DNA of 64,000 bases from Bacillota bacterium (GCA_023390335.1 JAEWCZ010000017.1:231646-295645); one strand, 5' to 3'; positions 1-8,928 are shown, counted from the first letter of the stretch. Made by a program: numbers and translations. Notes: generated from the sequence alone by a model not told the origin.

Positions 1-1
1 C

Positions 2-805
2 CAGACAGTGAAGGATCTGGGAGTTGATATACAGACAAATATGGTAATAGGTAGAGTATTGTCGGTTGAAGATCTGAAGGCAGAAGGATATAAGGCAGTA
101 TTTATAGGCTCCGGCGCCGGTCTCCCAAGTTTTATGGGGATTCCCGGAGAAAACTACAACGGAGTGTATTCAGCAAATGAGTTTTTAACAAGAATAAACC
201 TCATGGGGGCATACAAGTTCCCAAATACCGATACCCCGGTATTTGTAGGTAAAAATGTTGCAGTAGTAGGAGGCGGTAACGTTGCTATGGATGCTGCCAG
301 AAGTGCAAAGCGTCTGGGAGCCGAAAATGTATACATTATATACAGACGTTCCGAAGCAGAAATGCCTGCAAGACTTGAAGAAGTTCATCATGCAAAGGAA
401 GAAGGAATAATTTTCAAAGTTCTCACCAATCCAAATAAAATACTAGGTACAGAGGACGGATGGGTAAAAGGAATGGAATGCGTGGAAATGGAACTGGGCG
501 AACCTGACAAGTCAGGAAGAAGACGTCCAGTAGAAAAGAAAGGCTCCGAGCATATTGTAGACCTTGAAACAGTCATAATTGCAATAGGACAATCCCCAAA
601 TCCGCTTATATCATCTACTACACCCGGACTTGACATACAATCATGGGGCGGTATAATAGTTGAAGAAGAGACTGGTGCAACAAGTAAGAGTGGAGTTTAT
701 GCCGGTGGAGATGCAGTTACCGGTGCTGCTACTGTTATATTGGCAATGGGTGCCGGAAAGAAAGCAGCAGAGGCTATAGACAAATATATCCGGCAGAACC
801 AATAG
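2..805 (+). CDS. gltA: Glutamate synthase (NADPH) small subunit, 5'-truncated
   Basis: Partial gene; the start lies before the window and the frame is open from base 2. The visible 267 residues are the C-terminal part of the FAD/NAD(P)H-binding small subunit of glutamate synthase, which passes electrons from NADPH to the large subunit for glutamate formation from glutamine and 2-oxoglutarate. A nucleotide-binding VAVVGGGNVAMDAAR motif is followed by IYRRSEAEMPAR, typical of this family, and a C-terminal FAD-contacting segment YAGGDAVTGAATVILAMG. Stop TAG at 803-805. A flavodoxin follows 39 bases later. The related NfnB subunit or a sulfide dehydrogenase subunit cannot be excluded, because the N-terminal iron-sulfur region is outside the window. 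Confidence 0.85.
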   Translation, partial: QTVKDLGVDIQTNMVIGRVLSVEDLKAEGYKAVFIGSGAGLPSFMGIPGENYNGVYSANEFLTRINLMGAYKFPNTDTPVFVGKNVAVVGGGNVAMDAARSAKRLGAENVYIIYRRSEAEMPARLEEVHHAKEEGIIFKVLTNPNKILGTEDGWVKGMECVEMELGEPDKSGRRRPVEKKGSEHIVDLETVIIAIGQSPNPLISSTTPGLDIQSWGGIIVEEETGATSKSGVYAGGDAVTGAATVILAMGAGKKAAEAIDKYIRQNQ

Positions 806-844
806 TCTTTTACAAACATAACAATATTTGTAGAGGAGATCGCA

Positions 845-1285
845 ATGAAAACATGGGTTTTGTATTACAGTAAAGGTGGAAATACCAAGAAGATTGCGGA
901 TGCAATTGCAGACGAACTGGATGATGTATTAAAATCAGAACAGATTCCCCCTGCATATCCCCCTGAAAACGTTGCCTTGCTGTTTCTCGGTACAGGCGAA
1001 TACGCAGGCCAGCCTGATAAAAAATTGCTGGAATTTGTTAGAACTTTAAACAAAGACAGAGTAAAAAATGTATCAGTTTTCGGAACTAACGGAAAGGGTG
1101 TAGCAGGTTCTGCAATTACTACAATTAAATCTCTTTTGAAAGAAAAGGGTATAAATGTTGTTGATGAATCCTTCTGCTGCAAAGGAAAGTATTTTATATT
1201 TGCAAACAGAAAGAGTCCTGATGCAAATGATATAAAAGCTGCAAAAGAATATGCAAAAAAGGTTTACAATAGTATTAAAGCATAA
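845..1285 (+). CDS. Flavodoxin family protein
   Basis: 146 residues, the usual size of a short-chain flavodoxin. The N-terminus has the first beta strand and the phosphate-binding loop for FMN (YYSKGGNTKKIADAIA, residues about 8-23), followed by an alternating alpha/beta pattern. It probably acts as a soluble single-electron carrier; no partner enzyme can be named from the sequence. The ATG at 845 has a good GAGGAG ribosome binding site (TAGAGGAGATCGCA). It lies 39 bases after gltA in the same direction, so the two may be co-transcribed. A possible terminator follows at 1287-1338. Confidence 0.75.
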   Translation: MKTWVLYYSKGGNTKKIADAIADELDDVLKSEQIPPAYPPENVALLFLGTGEYAGQPDKKLLEFVRTLNKDRVKNVSVFGTNGKGVAGSAITTIKSLLKEKGINVVDESFCCKGKYFIFANRKSPDANDIKAAKEYAKKVYNSIKA

Positions 1286-1286
1286 C

Positions 1287-1338
1287 AAAGAAAAGGCATA
1301 ATCACTGTTCATCACGGTTGTTGTGTCTTTTCTTTTTT
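1287..1338. terminator. Possible bidirectional terminator between convergent genes
   Basis: AAAGAAAAG at 1287-1295 can pair with CTTTTCTTT at 1327-1335, followed by a T run on the plus strand and preceded by A-rich sequence. It lies between the flavodoxin gene and the convergent gene ending at 1312 and overlaps the latter's 3' end. The loop is long (31 bases), so the call is tentative. Confidence 0.35.
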
Positions 1339-2322
1339 CATTTTTTCCAGACATTTATCAACATCAATATTAACAGGAACCCAGGCACCATCCTTTTGTA
1401 TCAGGGTGTTAATAAGAAAATCCGTACCGTTTGTCAGTTTCGCAAATTTGAACATGTATTTGTCTCCGTTTACTCCATCAACGACAATTTCCTTAGTAAA
1501 TTCATTCTGCTGAGGTGTATATTGTTTTTTAATCAAACCGCACCAATTCCCGTATACGATTTCAACATATGATTCAGCGTTTTGTGACCAGCCATGGTAT
1601 GCAGCGCAGAAAAAATCCTCAGGAGTAAGTGTGAGGGAATCAATATAGTACCTGTTATTTGCGTTTACAAGTGAAATTTCCGCAAAGTAATAGTTAAAAG
1701 CTGTTCCTCCCGTATTTGTTCCTTCAAGTATTTCCAGCTCCAGAAAATATCTTATTTCATGGGGATTCTCAGTTATAACCGGTATTACTTTAATGAGGTT
1801 TATATGTCCTATACCCTGAAAGGAAGCCAGATATTCACTGTAGGACATTGATTTCTTATTATTTTCAGAAAGAAACTGGTAGGCTATAGGGTATGGCTCT
1901 CTTGAATACCCCACAGTACCGCACCCCCCTGTTTTTTCATCTGTGAGGTTTTCAGCCTGCTGAAGTACGCTGAAATAATTGACTATGGTTTTAATTGGAG
2001 TATCCATTAATTCTGCTGGAACCGTTCCTCCTTTAAAAGTTTCTTGAAAGGTGTTAAAGTCTACAAAATTATTATTTAGTGACTTTAATGAAGACGGCCT
2101 GAAATAAGTCTCATTGAAATTATTTCGTTTTTCTTTCATAACCGAAACAGCTTGTCTTGATAGCACCTCATCAGTTTCTTTAATTTGTGTTAAATCCTTG
2201 ACTGAACCGCCTACTATGTTATTTTTGTGATTCTGATTATCTACTCTGATACAGATTGTAGTTATGGCAAGAATTATACAAAATAGTGATACTATAATTC
2301 CTGACTTATATATGTATTTCAT
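1312..2322 (-). CDS. Unrecognised membrane-anchored extracytoplasmic protein
   Basis: 336 residues from the ATG at 2322. An in-frame TTG 12 bases upstream (2334) would overlap the GGGGG ribosome binding site, so the ATG is preferred. The first about 25 residues contain one hydrophobic segment (SGIIVSLFCIILAITTICI), probably an uncleaved signal anchor with the rest outside the cell. The remainder is mixed alpha/beta with many aromatic residues and several cysteines but no motif I recognise. It is a single gene, convergent with the flavodoxin gene and divergent from the repeat protein at 2506. No function can be assigned. Confidence 0.6.
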   Translation of the reverse strand: MKYIYKSGIIVSLFCIILAITTICIRVDNQNHKNNIVGGSVKDLTQIKETDEVLSRQAVSVMKEKRNNFNETYFRPSSLKSLNNNFVDFNTFQETFKGGTVPAELMDTPIKTIVNYFSVLQQAENLTDEKTGGCGTVGYSREPYPIAYQFLSENNKKSMSYSEYLASFQGIGHINLIKVIPVITENPHEIRYFLELEILEGTNTGGTAFNYYFAEISLVNANNRYYIDSLTLTPEDFFCAAYHGWSQNAESYVEIVYGNWCGLIKKQYTPQQNEFTKEIVVDGVNGDKYMFKFAKLTNGTDFLINTLIQKDGAWVPVNIDVDKCLEKMKKEKTQQP

Positions 2323-2505
2323 AAAAACCCCCAACCGATTATTACTATAAATATATTCATAATAACCTTATACATGCTTTAAAATTTATTTGTTACATCC
2401 TGTTCAAATTTTGTTAACAAAAATCTCACATTAACTACACAGAGGACGGCTATTCTATAATCATGGATAAAAAATTCAAATACATTTGAAGGAGTAATTT
2501 TATTT

Positions 2506-3126
2506 ATGAATGCAAAAAAAATTATTGGAATGGGATTGGGTCTGGCTATCTTAATCAGTTCAATGAGTTTCGCTTTAGCTGCTAATTCCGAAAAATCGTC
2601 AGATACAGCAAAGCCGAAACACCAATACTCACAGATGTTTAAAGGAAAGGGCGGCTTTAAAAAGGTAAGTATACTAGACAAGCTTGTAACAGCAGGAACA
2701 TTAACCTCCGACCAACAAAAGGCGATTTGCGAGGCCCTCAAGCCTTCTAAAGGCACTCAGAAAACAATTAAAGAGAGTCTAGACAGTCTTGTAAAGGCAG
2801 GAACCATAACACAGGCTCAGGAGGATGCAGTAGTTAAGGCCATTGAAGATGTAAAGCTACACAAACCTATTGATAAAAAAGGTGCTTTCAAGGGAAGGAA
2901 CCAAAAGCATGTTAATGTTTTGGATAGCCTTGTAACAGCAGGAACGATAACCTCCGACCAACAAAAGGCGATTTGTGAGGCCCTCAAGCCTTCTAAAGGC
3001 ACTCAGAAAACAATTAAAGAGAGTCTAGACAGTCTTGTAAAGGCAGGAACCATAACACAGGCTCAGGAGGATGCAGTAATCAAAGCATTTGATAACATCA
3101 AAGCTAAAATAAAAAAGCAAATCTAA
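2506..3126 (+). CDS. Secreted protein with two near-identical helical repeats
   Basis: 206 residues. Residues 1-26 form a signal peptide ending in SFALAA. The mature part holds two copies of an about 50-residue unit beginning LVTAGTLTSDQQKAICEAL and continuing with KGTQKTIKESLDSLVKAGTITQAQEDAV, joined by a basic linker (IDKKGAFKGRNQKH). Each unit itself contains two 'AGT-ITxxQ' half-motifs, as in helical repeat proteins of the cell surface or spore coat in clostridia. Function unknown. Ribosome binding site GAAGGAG ends about 9 bases before the ATG. A strong terminator follows at 3141-3176. The two copies are nearly identical at DNA level, so the duplication is recent or homogenised. Confidence 0.65.
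   Translation: MNAKKIIGMGLGLAILISSMSFALAANSEKSSDTAKPKHQYSQMFKGKGGFKKVSILDKLVTAGTLTSDQQKAICEALKPSKGTQKTIKESLDSLVKAGTITQAQEDAVVKAIEDVKLHKPIDKKGAFKGRNQKHVNVLDSLVTAGTITSDQQKAICEALKPSKGTQKTIKESLDSLVKAGTITQAQEDAVIKAFDNIKAKIKKQI
2684..2832 (+). repeat. Direct repeat copy 1 (pairs with 2930-3078)
   Basis: 149 bases repeated 246 bases downstream at 2930-3078, inside the repeat-protein gene. I see only a handful of differences (for example ACATTAACC against ACGATAACC, and TTGCGAGG against TTGTGAGG). The offset is a multiple of three, so the protein frame is kept. Confidence 0.85.
2930..3078 (+). repeat. Direct repeat copy 2 (pairs with 2684-2832)
   Basis: Second copy of the 149-base unit. Near identity includes synonymous positions, which indicates recent duplication or gene conversion rather than protein-level selection alone. 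Confidence 0.85.
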
Positions 3127-3140
3127 TTACTTGTGTATAA

Positions 3141-3176
3141 AAAACCCTGTAGCCTTTCAAAGGAGCAGGGTTTTTT
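3141..3176 (+). terminator. Rho-independent terminator after repeat protein
   Basis: AAAACCCTG at 3141-3149 pairs with CAGGGTTTT at 3166-3174, with an inner CCTT/AAGG stem, followed by a T run. Confidence 0.85.
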
Positions 3177-3305
3177 ATGCTTGAAAATATGTTTTATATA
3201 TGTAAAAATAACTATTAATATATTAAGCTAGCGGTATTGTTTTTATAAATAAAGGTAATTATTACTAATAGGTTGAGTTAATACGAAAAACATGAGGAGA
3301 AAAAT

Positions 3306-4451
3306 ATGAGACTGATAACCGCCGGATTTGCACTACTTACATACGCTTTGCTGAATTATTATATTGGGTTAAGAGGGTTAAAATCAATTAATACAAAGGT
3401 TCCTGTAAATAAATATGCATACTGGGGTATTATTGCCGTACTTGCTTCTGCATATTTTGTAGGAATGTTAGGAGGCAAGCACCTTCCCGATTGGCTTCAA
3501 CGTGCGGTTAACACTGTGGGGGGCTACTGGCTGGCAGCATTTGTGTATTTTATAGGGATTGTAGTCATACTGGATGTTTTCAGAATTCTAGGAAGAAAGC
3601 TGAAAATTCTTCCGGTTTTTCTAAGAGACAGAACCTGGCTTGTGGCAGCAGCAGTAGTTTTATTTGTAGGAATTATCCTTGCTGTTGGAACGTACAATGC
3701 TGTCGTGCCAAGGGTTGTTTCATATAGTGTTAGTATTGATAAAAAAGCAGGAGATATGAAGCAATTGAAGTGTGCTATGATTTCAGACGTACACCTTGGA
3801 GATACTATAGGTAGGGACAGGCTTCGCATGGCAGTAGAGAAGATTAATTCCCTGGACCCAGATATAGCTGTTATAACAGGGGATTTAATTGACAGAGAAA
3901 TAGAACCTATTAAAAAAGCAAATATGCTGGAGGAGCTAAAAGGGCTTAAAACAAGATTTGGTGCTTATGTTATTATGGGAAACCACGAATACTATTCAAA
4001 TGATGTTGAAGAGATAACCAGAATGTACGAGGAAAGCGGACTAGTCGTTCTTAGAGATAAGTATGTAAAGATTAACAACAGCTTTTATCTGGTAGGACGT
4101 GAGGATTATATGGCTGATGCCAACGGTTATCATAGAGAGAAACTTAATAACCTTTTGGAGGGGGTAGATAAACAACTTCCCGTTATAGTCCTTGACCATC
4201 AACCCAAAGACCTATCGGAATCAAGAGCAGAAGGCGTGGATTTGCAGCTTTCAGGACATACGCACGCAGGACAATTTTTCCCAATAAGTCTTATTACTAG
4301 TGGCATTTTTGAAGAGGATAATGGCTACCTCAAAGACGGAAAATTCAATCTTATAGTATCCTGCGGCTATGGAACGTGGGGTCCCACAGTCCGCATCGGA
4401 AGCAGGTCGGAAGTCCTTGATATAAACATTAATTTTGCTTATTCTTCTTGA
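3306..4451 (+). CDS. Membrane-anchored metallophosphoesterase (YkuE/YaeI-like)
   Basis: 381 residues. The N-terminal about 140 residues contain several hydrophobic segments, followed by a calcineurin-like phosphoesterase domain with the metal-binding blocks in order: SDVHLGD, TGDLIDRE, GNHEYY, LDHQP and SGHTHAGQ. The active site probably faces outward or lies at the membrane; related proteins act on phospholipid or undecaprenyl-type substrates, but the substrate here is unknown. ATG at 3306 follows an AGGAGA site. Its 3' end overlaps the convergent AI-2E family gene by 23 bases, so both stop codons lie within the other gene. Confidence 0.8.
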   Translation: MRLITAGFALLTYALLNYYIGLRGLKSINTKVPVNKYAYWGIIAVLASAYFVGMLGGKHLPDWLQRAVNTVGGYWLAAFVYFIGIVVILDVFRILGRKLKILPVFLRDRTWLVAAAVVLFVGIILAVGTYNAVVPRVVSYSVSIDKKAGDMKQLKCAMISDVHLGDTIGRDRLRMAVEKINSLDPDIAVITGDLIDREIEPIKKANMLEELKGLKTRFGAYVIMGNHEYYSNDVEEITRMYEESGLVVLRDKYVKINNSFYLVGREDYMADANGYHREKLNNLLEGVDKQLPVIVLDHQPKDLSESRAEGVDLQLSGHTHAGQFFPISLITSGIFEEDNGYLKDGKFNLIVSCGYGTWGPTVRIGSRSEVLDININFAYSS

Positions 4452-5613
4452 AATTGAACTTTACTTTCTTTTGAGGCTTTTCAGGTTCAGTGGGCATATC
4501 AAGATTAAGTTCTTCTGCATATTTAGGGTAGTACATTTCAATTATATTTTTAATTGTAATTTTGATTGCGGAATACAGAGGTATAACTATTATCAAACCT
4601 ATGAAACCGAATATAGGTATTATACCCATCAACAGCAGGATAACGGTCAGAGGATGAATGTCCATGCTCTTTTTCATTACCTGAGGTGAGATGAAGTTAT
4701 TATCTATCTGCTGAACAATAGTCATTACTATAAAAATCTTTACTGCCATGAAAGGGTTATCTGCCAGTGACAAAAGTATGGCAGGGATGATTCCGATCCA
4801 TGGACCAAAGAATGGAATAATACATGTAATCATGGCGAATATTGCCAGTAACAAGGAATATTTTAAGCCTATGATCAGGTAGCCGATGTACATCAAAAGT
4901 CCTATAAAGAAAGCTACCAGAAGCTGACCTGCAATATAATTTGAGAGTACAAAATCTATATCTGTTAGTATCTTTCTCATTTTGTCTTTTTGAGAAGCAG
5001 GAAAAAACCTTACTACACTAGGCATGAATTTGTGTCCGTCTTTTAAGAAATAAAACAGAATAACCGGTAAAATAATAATTACTGAACCGATATTTGTAAT
5101 AGCGCCTATAAAGTTTATTGTATTCTTTCCTACGCTTTTAGCAGCACCTTGCAGAAAGTTGGAAACTTTATCTGCTATATCCGAGGTCTGAAAACTTGAA
5201 AAATCAAAATAACTGAGTAAATTGCTTGAAAGAAGATTATTTACAGTATTTTGAGCCCTTTCATACAAGAACGGCAGACTCTTTGCAAAGTCGTTAAACT
5301 GGGATTTAATGATTGACCCGGTATAGGAACTTAACAATATCAACGCAGAGAGAACAATAACAAAAGCAAGGACTATAGCCCATATATGAGGAATCCTGCC
5401 TTTTTCCAGCATTAAGACTATTGGCCTGAGTATATAGTATAGCAAACCACCGAAAATTATCGGAAAGATTATTGAGTATATGAAGCTTTGAAAGGGTGAG
5501 ATAAAGAAATTTATCTTCCCGAACATATATATTATAATTAAAGCAAGAAGCAGGTAGCAACCGTATCTGAAAAACTTGCTCCTTAGAACACTGCTATTAT
5601 TGTTTGAATCCAT
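4429..5613 (-). CDS. AI-2E family transporter (PerM/YtvI-like permease)
   Basis: 394 residues with about eight hydrophobic segments, typical of the AI-2E transporter superfamily. The family pattern is visible in the C-terminal half: LSNYIAGQLLVAFFIGLLMYIGYLI, then IPFFGPWIGIIPAILLSL and QQIDNNFISPQVM. The C-terminus is basic and cytoplasmic (KPQKKVKFNFKKNKQN). Substrate unknown; members include sporulation permeases and sodium/proton antiporters as well as putative autoinducer exporters. ATG at 5613 with AAGAGGT site. It overlaps the metallophosphoesterase gene tail to tail. Confidence 0.8.
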   Translation of the reverse strand: MDSNNNSSVLRSKFFRYGCYLLLALIIIYMFGKINFFISPFQSFIYSIIFPIIFGGLLYYILRPIVLMLEKGRIPHIWAIVLAFVIVLSALILLSSYTGSIIKSQFNDFAKSLPFLYERAQNTVNNLLSSNLLSYFDFSSFQTSDIADKVSNFLQGAAKSVGKNTINFIGAITNIGSVIIILPVILFYFLKDGHKFMPSVVRFFPASQKDKMRKILTDIDFVLSNYIAGQLLVAFFIGLLMYIGYLIIGLKYSLLLAIFAMITCIIPFFGPWIGIIPAILLSLADNPFMAVKIFIVMTIVQQIDNNFISPQVMKKSMDIHPLTVILLLMGIIPIFGFIGLIIVIPLYSAIKITIKNIIEMYYPKYAEELNLDMPTEPEKPQKKVKFNFKKNKQN

Positions 5614-5693
5614 AAATTATACCTCTTAAAATATAGTTTTGTAGCCTGTTACAGCTACCATAAATTATAAAATTAAATATACCATTATTCAAC

Positions 5694-7007
5694 CTAATAT
5701 TTGCCTATCTCGTATAAAGGGCCTTGTAGAATCATAGGATTTTTATCCTTGTTTAACCATTTTACGATTTTCAACAGATTTTGTCTGTCTGCCGAAACAC
5801 AGCCGTTTGTATATTTTATAGAGACGGTGGGATTGGCTATATGAAAAAATATCGCACTACCCTTGTTCTTTACTCTTGCATTATTGTACTCAATATTGAA
5901 AAATACATCATAAACACCATTTTTGACTTTACTGAAGTTTTCAGAGGATTTCCACCTTCCGTTTACAGGTTCGCGTTGGTGTGTATTATAATATTTTGAC
6001 CCCGAATCATCTACCCATACATCCTTTGAGTCATATTTGTAAATATTAAGTCCTGTTTCAACGTTTGTAGTTTTAGAAAAGCAGGTGCCTATTTTAAAAG
6101 CACCGACAGGTGTTTTTTTATCCCCTTCTTGCTTATTTAGAGAAAAACCCTTCAAACCTATGTATCCGGGAATGTCCCTATGTACGTTTACCCAAACATT
6201 GTTTTTCTTTTCATAGGTGCTGATTACCACATTTGACGAATTAATTAATTGGGAGGTTACAACTATAAGCTGAGAAGTATTGCTTTCCTTAATAAACTTG
6301 AGACTTTCAATCTTATTTTTATCAAGAGTATAATTTATTTTGTCAAATTTGCTTAATGATACATCTTGGGTTTTATAGTTTTTCCAGTCAGTATCTTCAA
6401 AATGCCACCATTCGGTACTTATGGTTTTAAAACCTGAAGAAGTCATGGCCTTTGAAAGTATGGAAAGATTCTTCCTTTGCTCTGAAGTCATTCCCTTGTA
6501 ATTAGGAGACGCTTTTACGGTGAAATTATCAAAGCCTGTAGGCATGATCAGCTCCTTTCCTTTACTGTCTACCAGAGTAACGTCAACTGTAGCACCTCTG
6601 TTGTGTTTTGAACCGGAGCCGTAGGGGTTTGCCACATATTTCTTATCGGGTGTGGCATCCCACATGATTTTCTGAACAGATAGTGGACGGTATGCATCCC
6701 AGATTTTTATTTTGTAACCCTGTTTCATAACAAGGTTGTTTGCCTTGGTAAGTTTCTCAAGGGTACCTTTTGTAAGAACGCAGGTAGGAGACGGATAAAG
6801 GGTTTTACCCGTAAAATTGTTACAGGTGGCATATTTCATATCTATGACGAAATCTTTAGTATAGTCCTTAACAAGAACCAGTTCCTTCTTTGTGACATTC
6901 TTAACAACAGTTGTAGACTGAACATCAACAGGGTAAATAAAAATAAATGAAATTAATAATAAAAAAGAAATAAGTGACCGGATTATGTATGGCTTATGTT
7001 TTGTCAT
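5694..7007 (-). CDS. VanX-like D-Ala-D-Ala dipeptidase fused to L,D-transpeptidase
   Basis: 437 residues from the ATG at 7007, chosen because GGAAGGAG lies 8-9 bases upstream; an in-frame ATG at 7070 lacks this. An N-terminal signal peptide or anchor (about residues 9-30) is followed by a peptidase M15D (VanX/DdpX) domain with zinc ligands in SKHNRGATVDV (H135, D142) and EWWHFE (E199, H202). From about residue 230 there is a YkuD-type L,D-transpeptidase domain with GDKKTPVGAF, a catalytic-site His (H389) and NGCVSADR (Cys403). Both activities act on peptidoglycan or its precursors outside the membrane. The domains are normally separate proteins. It stands alone between convergent/divergent neighbours. 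Confidence 0.8.
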   Translation of the reverse strand: MTKHKPYIIRSLISFLLLISFIFIYPVDVQSTTVVKNVTKKELVLVKDYTKDFVIDMKYATCNNFTGKTLYPSPTCVLTKGTLEKLTKANNLVMKQGYKIKIWDAYRPLSVQKIMWDATPDKKYVANPYGSGSKHNRGATVDVTLVDSKGKELIMPTGFDNFTVKASPNYKGMTSEQRKNLSILSKAMTSSGFKTISTEWWHFEDTDWKNYKTQDVSLSKFDKINYTLDKNKIESLKFIKESNTSQLIVVTSQLINSSNVVISTYEKKNNVWVNVHRDIPGYIGLKGFSLNKQEGDKKTPVGAFKIGTCFSKTTNVETGLNIYKYDSKDVWVDDSGSKYYNTHQREPVNGRWKSSENFSKVKNGVYDVFFNIEYNNARVKNKGSAIFFHIANPTVSIKYTNGCVSADRQNLLKIVKWLNKDKNPMILQGPLYEIGKY

Positions 7008-7146
7008 ATGTAAGGCTCCTTCCATTGCTTTAATTTTACCATACGTGGAACATTGATAATATCTAATCAACGAATTTTTACCAGTTTATAATCAAATATA
7101 TTTTAAAACAATAACAACTAGAAGTATTTATTTTCGGAGGTTTTAA

Positions 7147-7518
7147 ATGGCGTTTTCAGGCAGGGCTACAAGATATTTAAAATATATCCTTATAGGCATA
7201 GCTGCGGGAGTGGCAAATGGACTCTTCGGTTCGGGAGGGGGAACTATAGCTGTACCCGCAATGGTGTTTCTTCTGGATGCGGACGAACACAAGGCACATG
7301 CTACTGCACTGCTTATTATTTTGCCCTTGACACTTGTAAGTGCATATTTCTATTTGTCTAATAATTATGTTGACTGGAACATTACCTGGAAGGCAATGGT
7401 GGGAGGTGTTGTGGGAGGTGCTATAGGAGCTTTCCTTCTGAACAAATGCCCTTCAAAAATACTTCGTAAGATATTTGGAATATTTATGATATTAGCAGCA
7501 ATAAGAATGATTTTTTGA
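7147..7518 (+). CDS. TauE/SafE-type permease, first half
   Basis: 123 residues, half the usual length of TSUP (sulfite exporter TauE/SafE) permeases. It carries the family signature GVANGLFGSGGGTIAVPAMV near the start and about four membrane segments. The next gene, 18 bases on, is a paralogous second half, so the two probably form a heterodimer equivalent to a normal two-repeat transporter of sulfur-containing or organic anions. ATG after a CGGAGG site. Confidence 0.75.
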   Translation: MAFSGRATRYLKYILIGIAAGVANGLFGSGGGTIAVPAMVFLLDADEHKAHATALLIILPLTLVSAYFYLSNNYVDWNITWKAMVGGVVGGAIGAFLLNKCPSKILRKIFGIFMILAAIRMIF

Positions 7519-7536
7519 GATAAATCGGAGGGTAAA

Positions 7537-7908
7537 ATGATAGTTATTTTAATTGGTCTGGCAGCAGGAATAATAAGCGGAATGGGAATAGGCGGGGGAG
7601 CTATCCTTATCCCTGCCCTTGTAATTTTTGTTAAGCCCGAGCAACACATAGCTCAAAGTGTAAACCTACTTTTTTTTATTCCTACAGCTATTGTTGCGCT
7701 TGTAATACATATAAAGAATAAAAATGTAAACTTCAAGATGGGTATACCCATAGTAGTTTCAGGACTTGGAGGAGCAGCGCTTGGGTCCAAGTTGGCACTT
7801 GCCATGAACGGAGCCACTTTAAAGCATATATTCGGAATATTCCTACTATTAATGGGTTTATATGAGATATTCGGTAAGGGTAAGGTAAAAAAGACAAAAG
7901 ACACCTGA
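7537..7908 (+). CDS. TauE/SafE-type permease, second half
   Basis: 123 residues, the partner of the preceding half-transporter. Signature GIISGMGIGGGAILIPALV near the start, four predicted membrane segments, ending in a basic tail (GKVKKTKDT). ATG follows a CGGAGG site, 18 bases after the first half. The equal lengths and matching motifs support a split internal-repeat transporter, not a frameshift: each half has its own start, stop and ribosome binding site. Confidence 0.75.
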   Translation: MIVILIGLAAGIISGMGIGGGAILIPALVIFVKPEQHIAQSVNLLFFIPTAIVALVIHIKNKNVNFKMGIPIVVSGLGGAALGSKLALAMNGATLKHIFGIFLLLMGLYEIFGKGKVKKTKDT

Positions 7909-7975
7909 TAATATGTAACCAAATTATATTGTATGATATAATAATTGGAAAAGTTAGTAAAGGTGGGTAATATAC

Positions 7976-8920
7976 ATGGAGCTTGGAGATATAGGATTAA
8001 TCGTACATAAAATAAAAGAAAATGTTACAAAAGTAATCGTAGGTAAGGAAGAAATAATAGATTTGTCATTAGTTTGCATAATTACGGGAGGACATATGCT
8101 TTTGGAGGATGTCCCGGGAACGGGCAAAACGGTTTTTGCAAGAGCATTGGCTGCCTCTCTCGATTGTAGTTTCAGACGTATACAGTTTACACCTGACCTT
8201 TTACCTTCAGATGTTACAGGCATAAATTTTTACAGCCAGAAGGAAAGTAATTTCACTTTCAGGCCTGGCCCGGTATTTTCTAATATTGTGCTTGCCGATG
8301 AGATAAACCGTGCCACTCCTCGTACACAGTCCTCAATGTTGGAATGTATGGAGGAAAAACAGGTGACAATCGATGGTGAGACCAGAAAACTTGCTGCTCC
8401 TTTTTTCGTTATAGCTACTCAGAATCCTGTAGAAATTCAGGGAACATTTCCGCTTCCCGAAGCTCAGTTGGACAGGTTTTTGATTAAAACCTCAATGGGA
8501 TATCCTGATACCAAGTCTTCAATAGATATTCTAAAAAGGTTCAAGGAGAACAACCCTCTTGCAGAATTAAAGGCAGTTGTATCAGCTACTGAAATATGTG
8601 AGGCATCTAAGATATACTCAAAAGTTAAAGTTTCAGAAGATATAATGGAGTACATAATTAATATTGCAGAAGCAACAAGGAAACATTCGGGGGTTCATCT
8701 GGGAGTCAGCCCAAGAGGTACTTTGTCTTTGATGAAAGCCGCACAGGTTCACGCTTTGCTTAAAAACCGTACATATGTTACACCCGATGATATTAAGACA
8801 ATGGCAATACCTGTTCTTGCACATAGAATAATACCGAAAGGACTTACAGCTGACAATAGCAACCCCGGTGAGAAAATTATCAATAATATTTTAGAACAGA
8901 CAGCGGTTCCGCTTGAATAG
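7976..8920 (+). CDS. MoxR-family AAA+ ATPase
   Basis: 314 residues, full family length. Walker A in LEDVPGTGKTVFARALA, Walker B in LADEINRATPRTQSSMLECMEE, sensor in FFVIATQNPVE, and the arginine-finger region in PEAQLDRF. MoxR ATPases act as chaperones for maturation of protein complexes, commonly with a DUF58 protein, which is the next gene (8 bases later). ATG at 7976 follows AAAGGTGGG. First gene of a three-gene operon. Confidence 0.9.
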   Translation: MELGDIGLIVHKIKENVTKVIVGKEEIIDLSLVCIITGGHMLLEDVPGTGKTVFARALAASLDCSFRRIQFTPDLLPSDVTGINFYSQKESNFTFRPGPVFSNIVLADEINRATPRTQSSMLECMEEKQVTIDGETRKLAAPFFVIATQNPVEIQGTFPLPEAQLDRFLIKTSMGYPDTKSSIDILKRFKENNPLAELKAVVSATEICEASKIYSKVKVSEDIMEYIINIAEATRKHSGVHLGVSPRGTLSLMKAAQVHALLKNRTYVTPDDIKTMAIPVLAHRIIPKGLTADNSNPGEKIINNILEQTAVPLE

Positions 8921-8928
8921 GAGGAAGT

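Noticed and set aside
7147..7908. Frameshifted single TauE/SafE gene
   Set aside because: Both halves have their own ribosome binding site, start and family N-terminal motif, so two genes are more likely.
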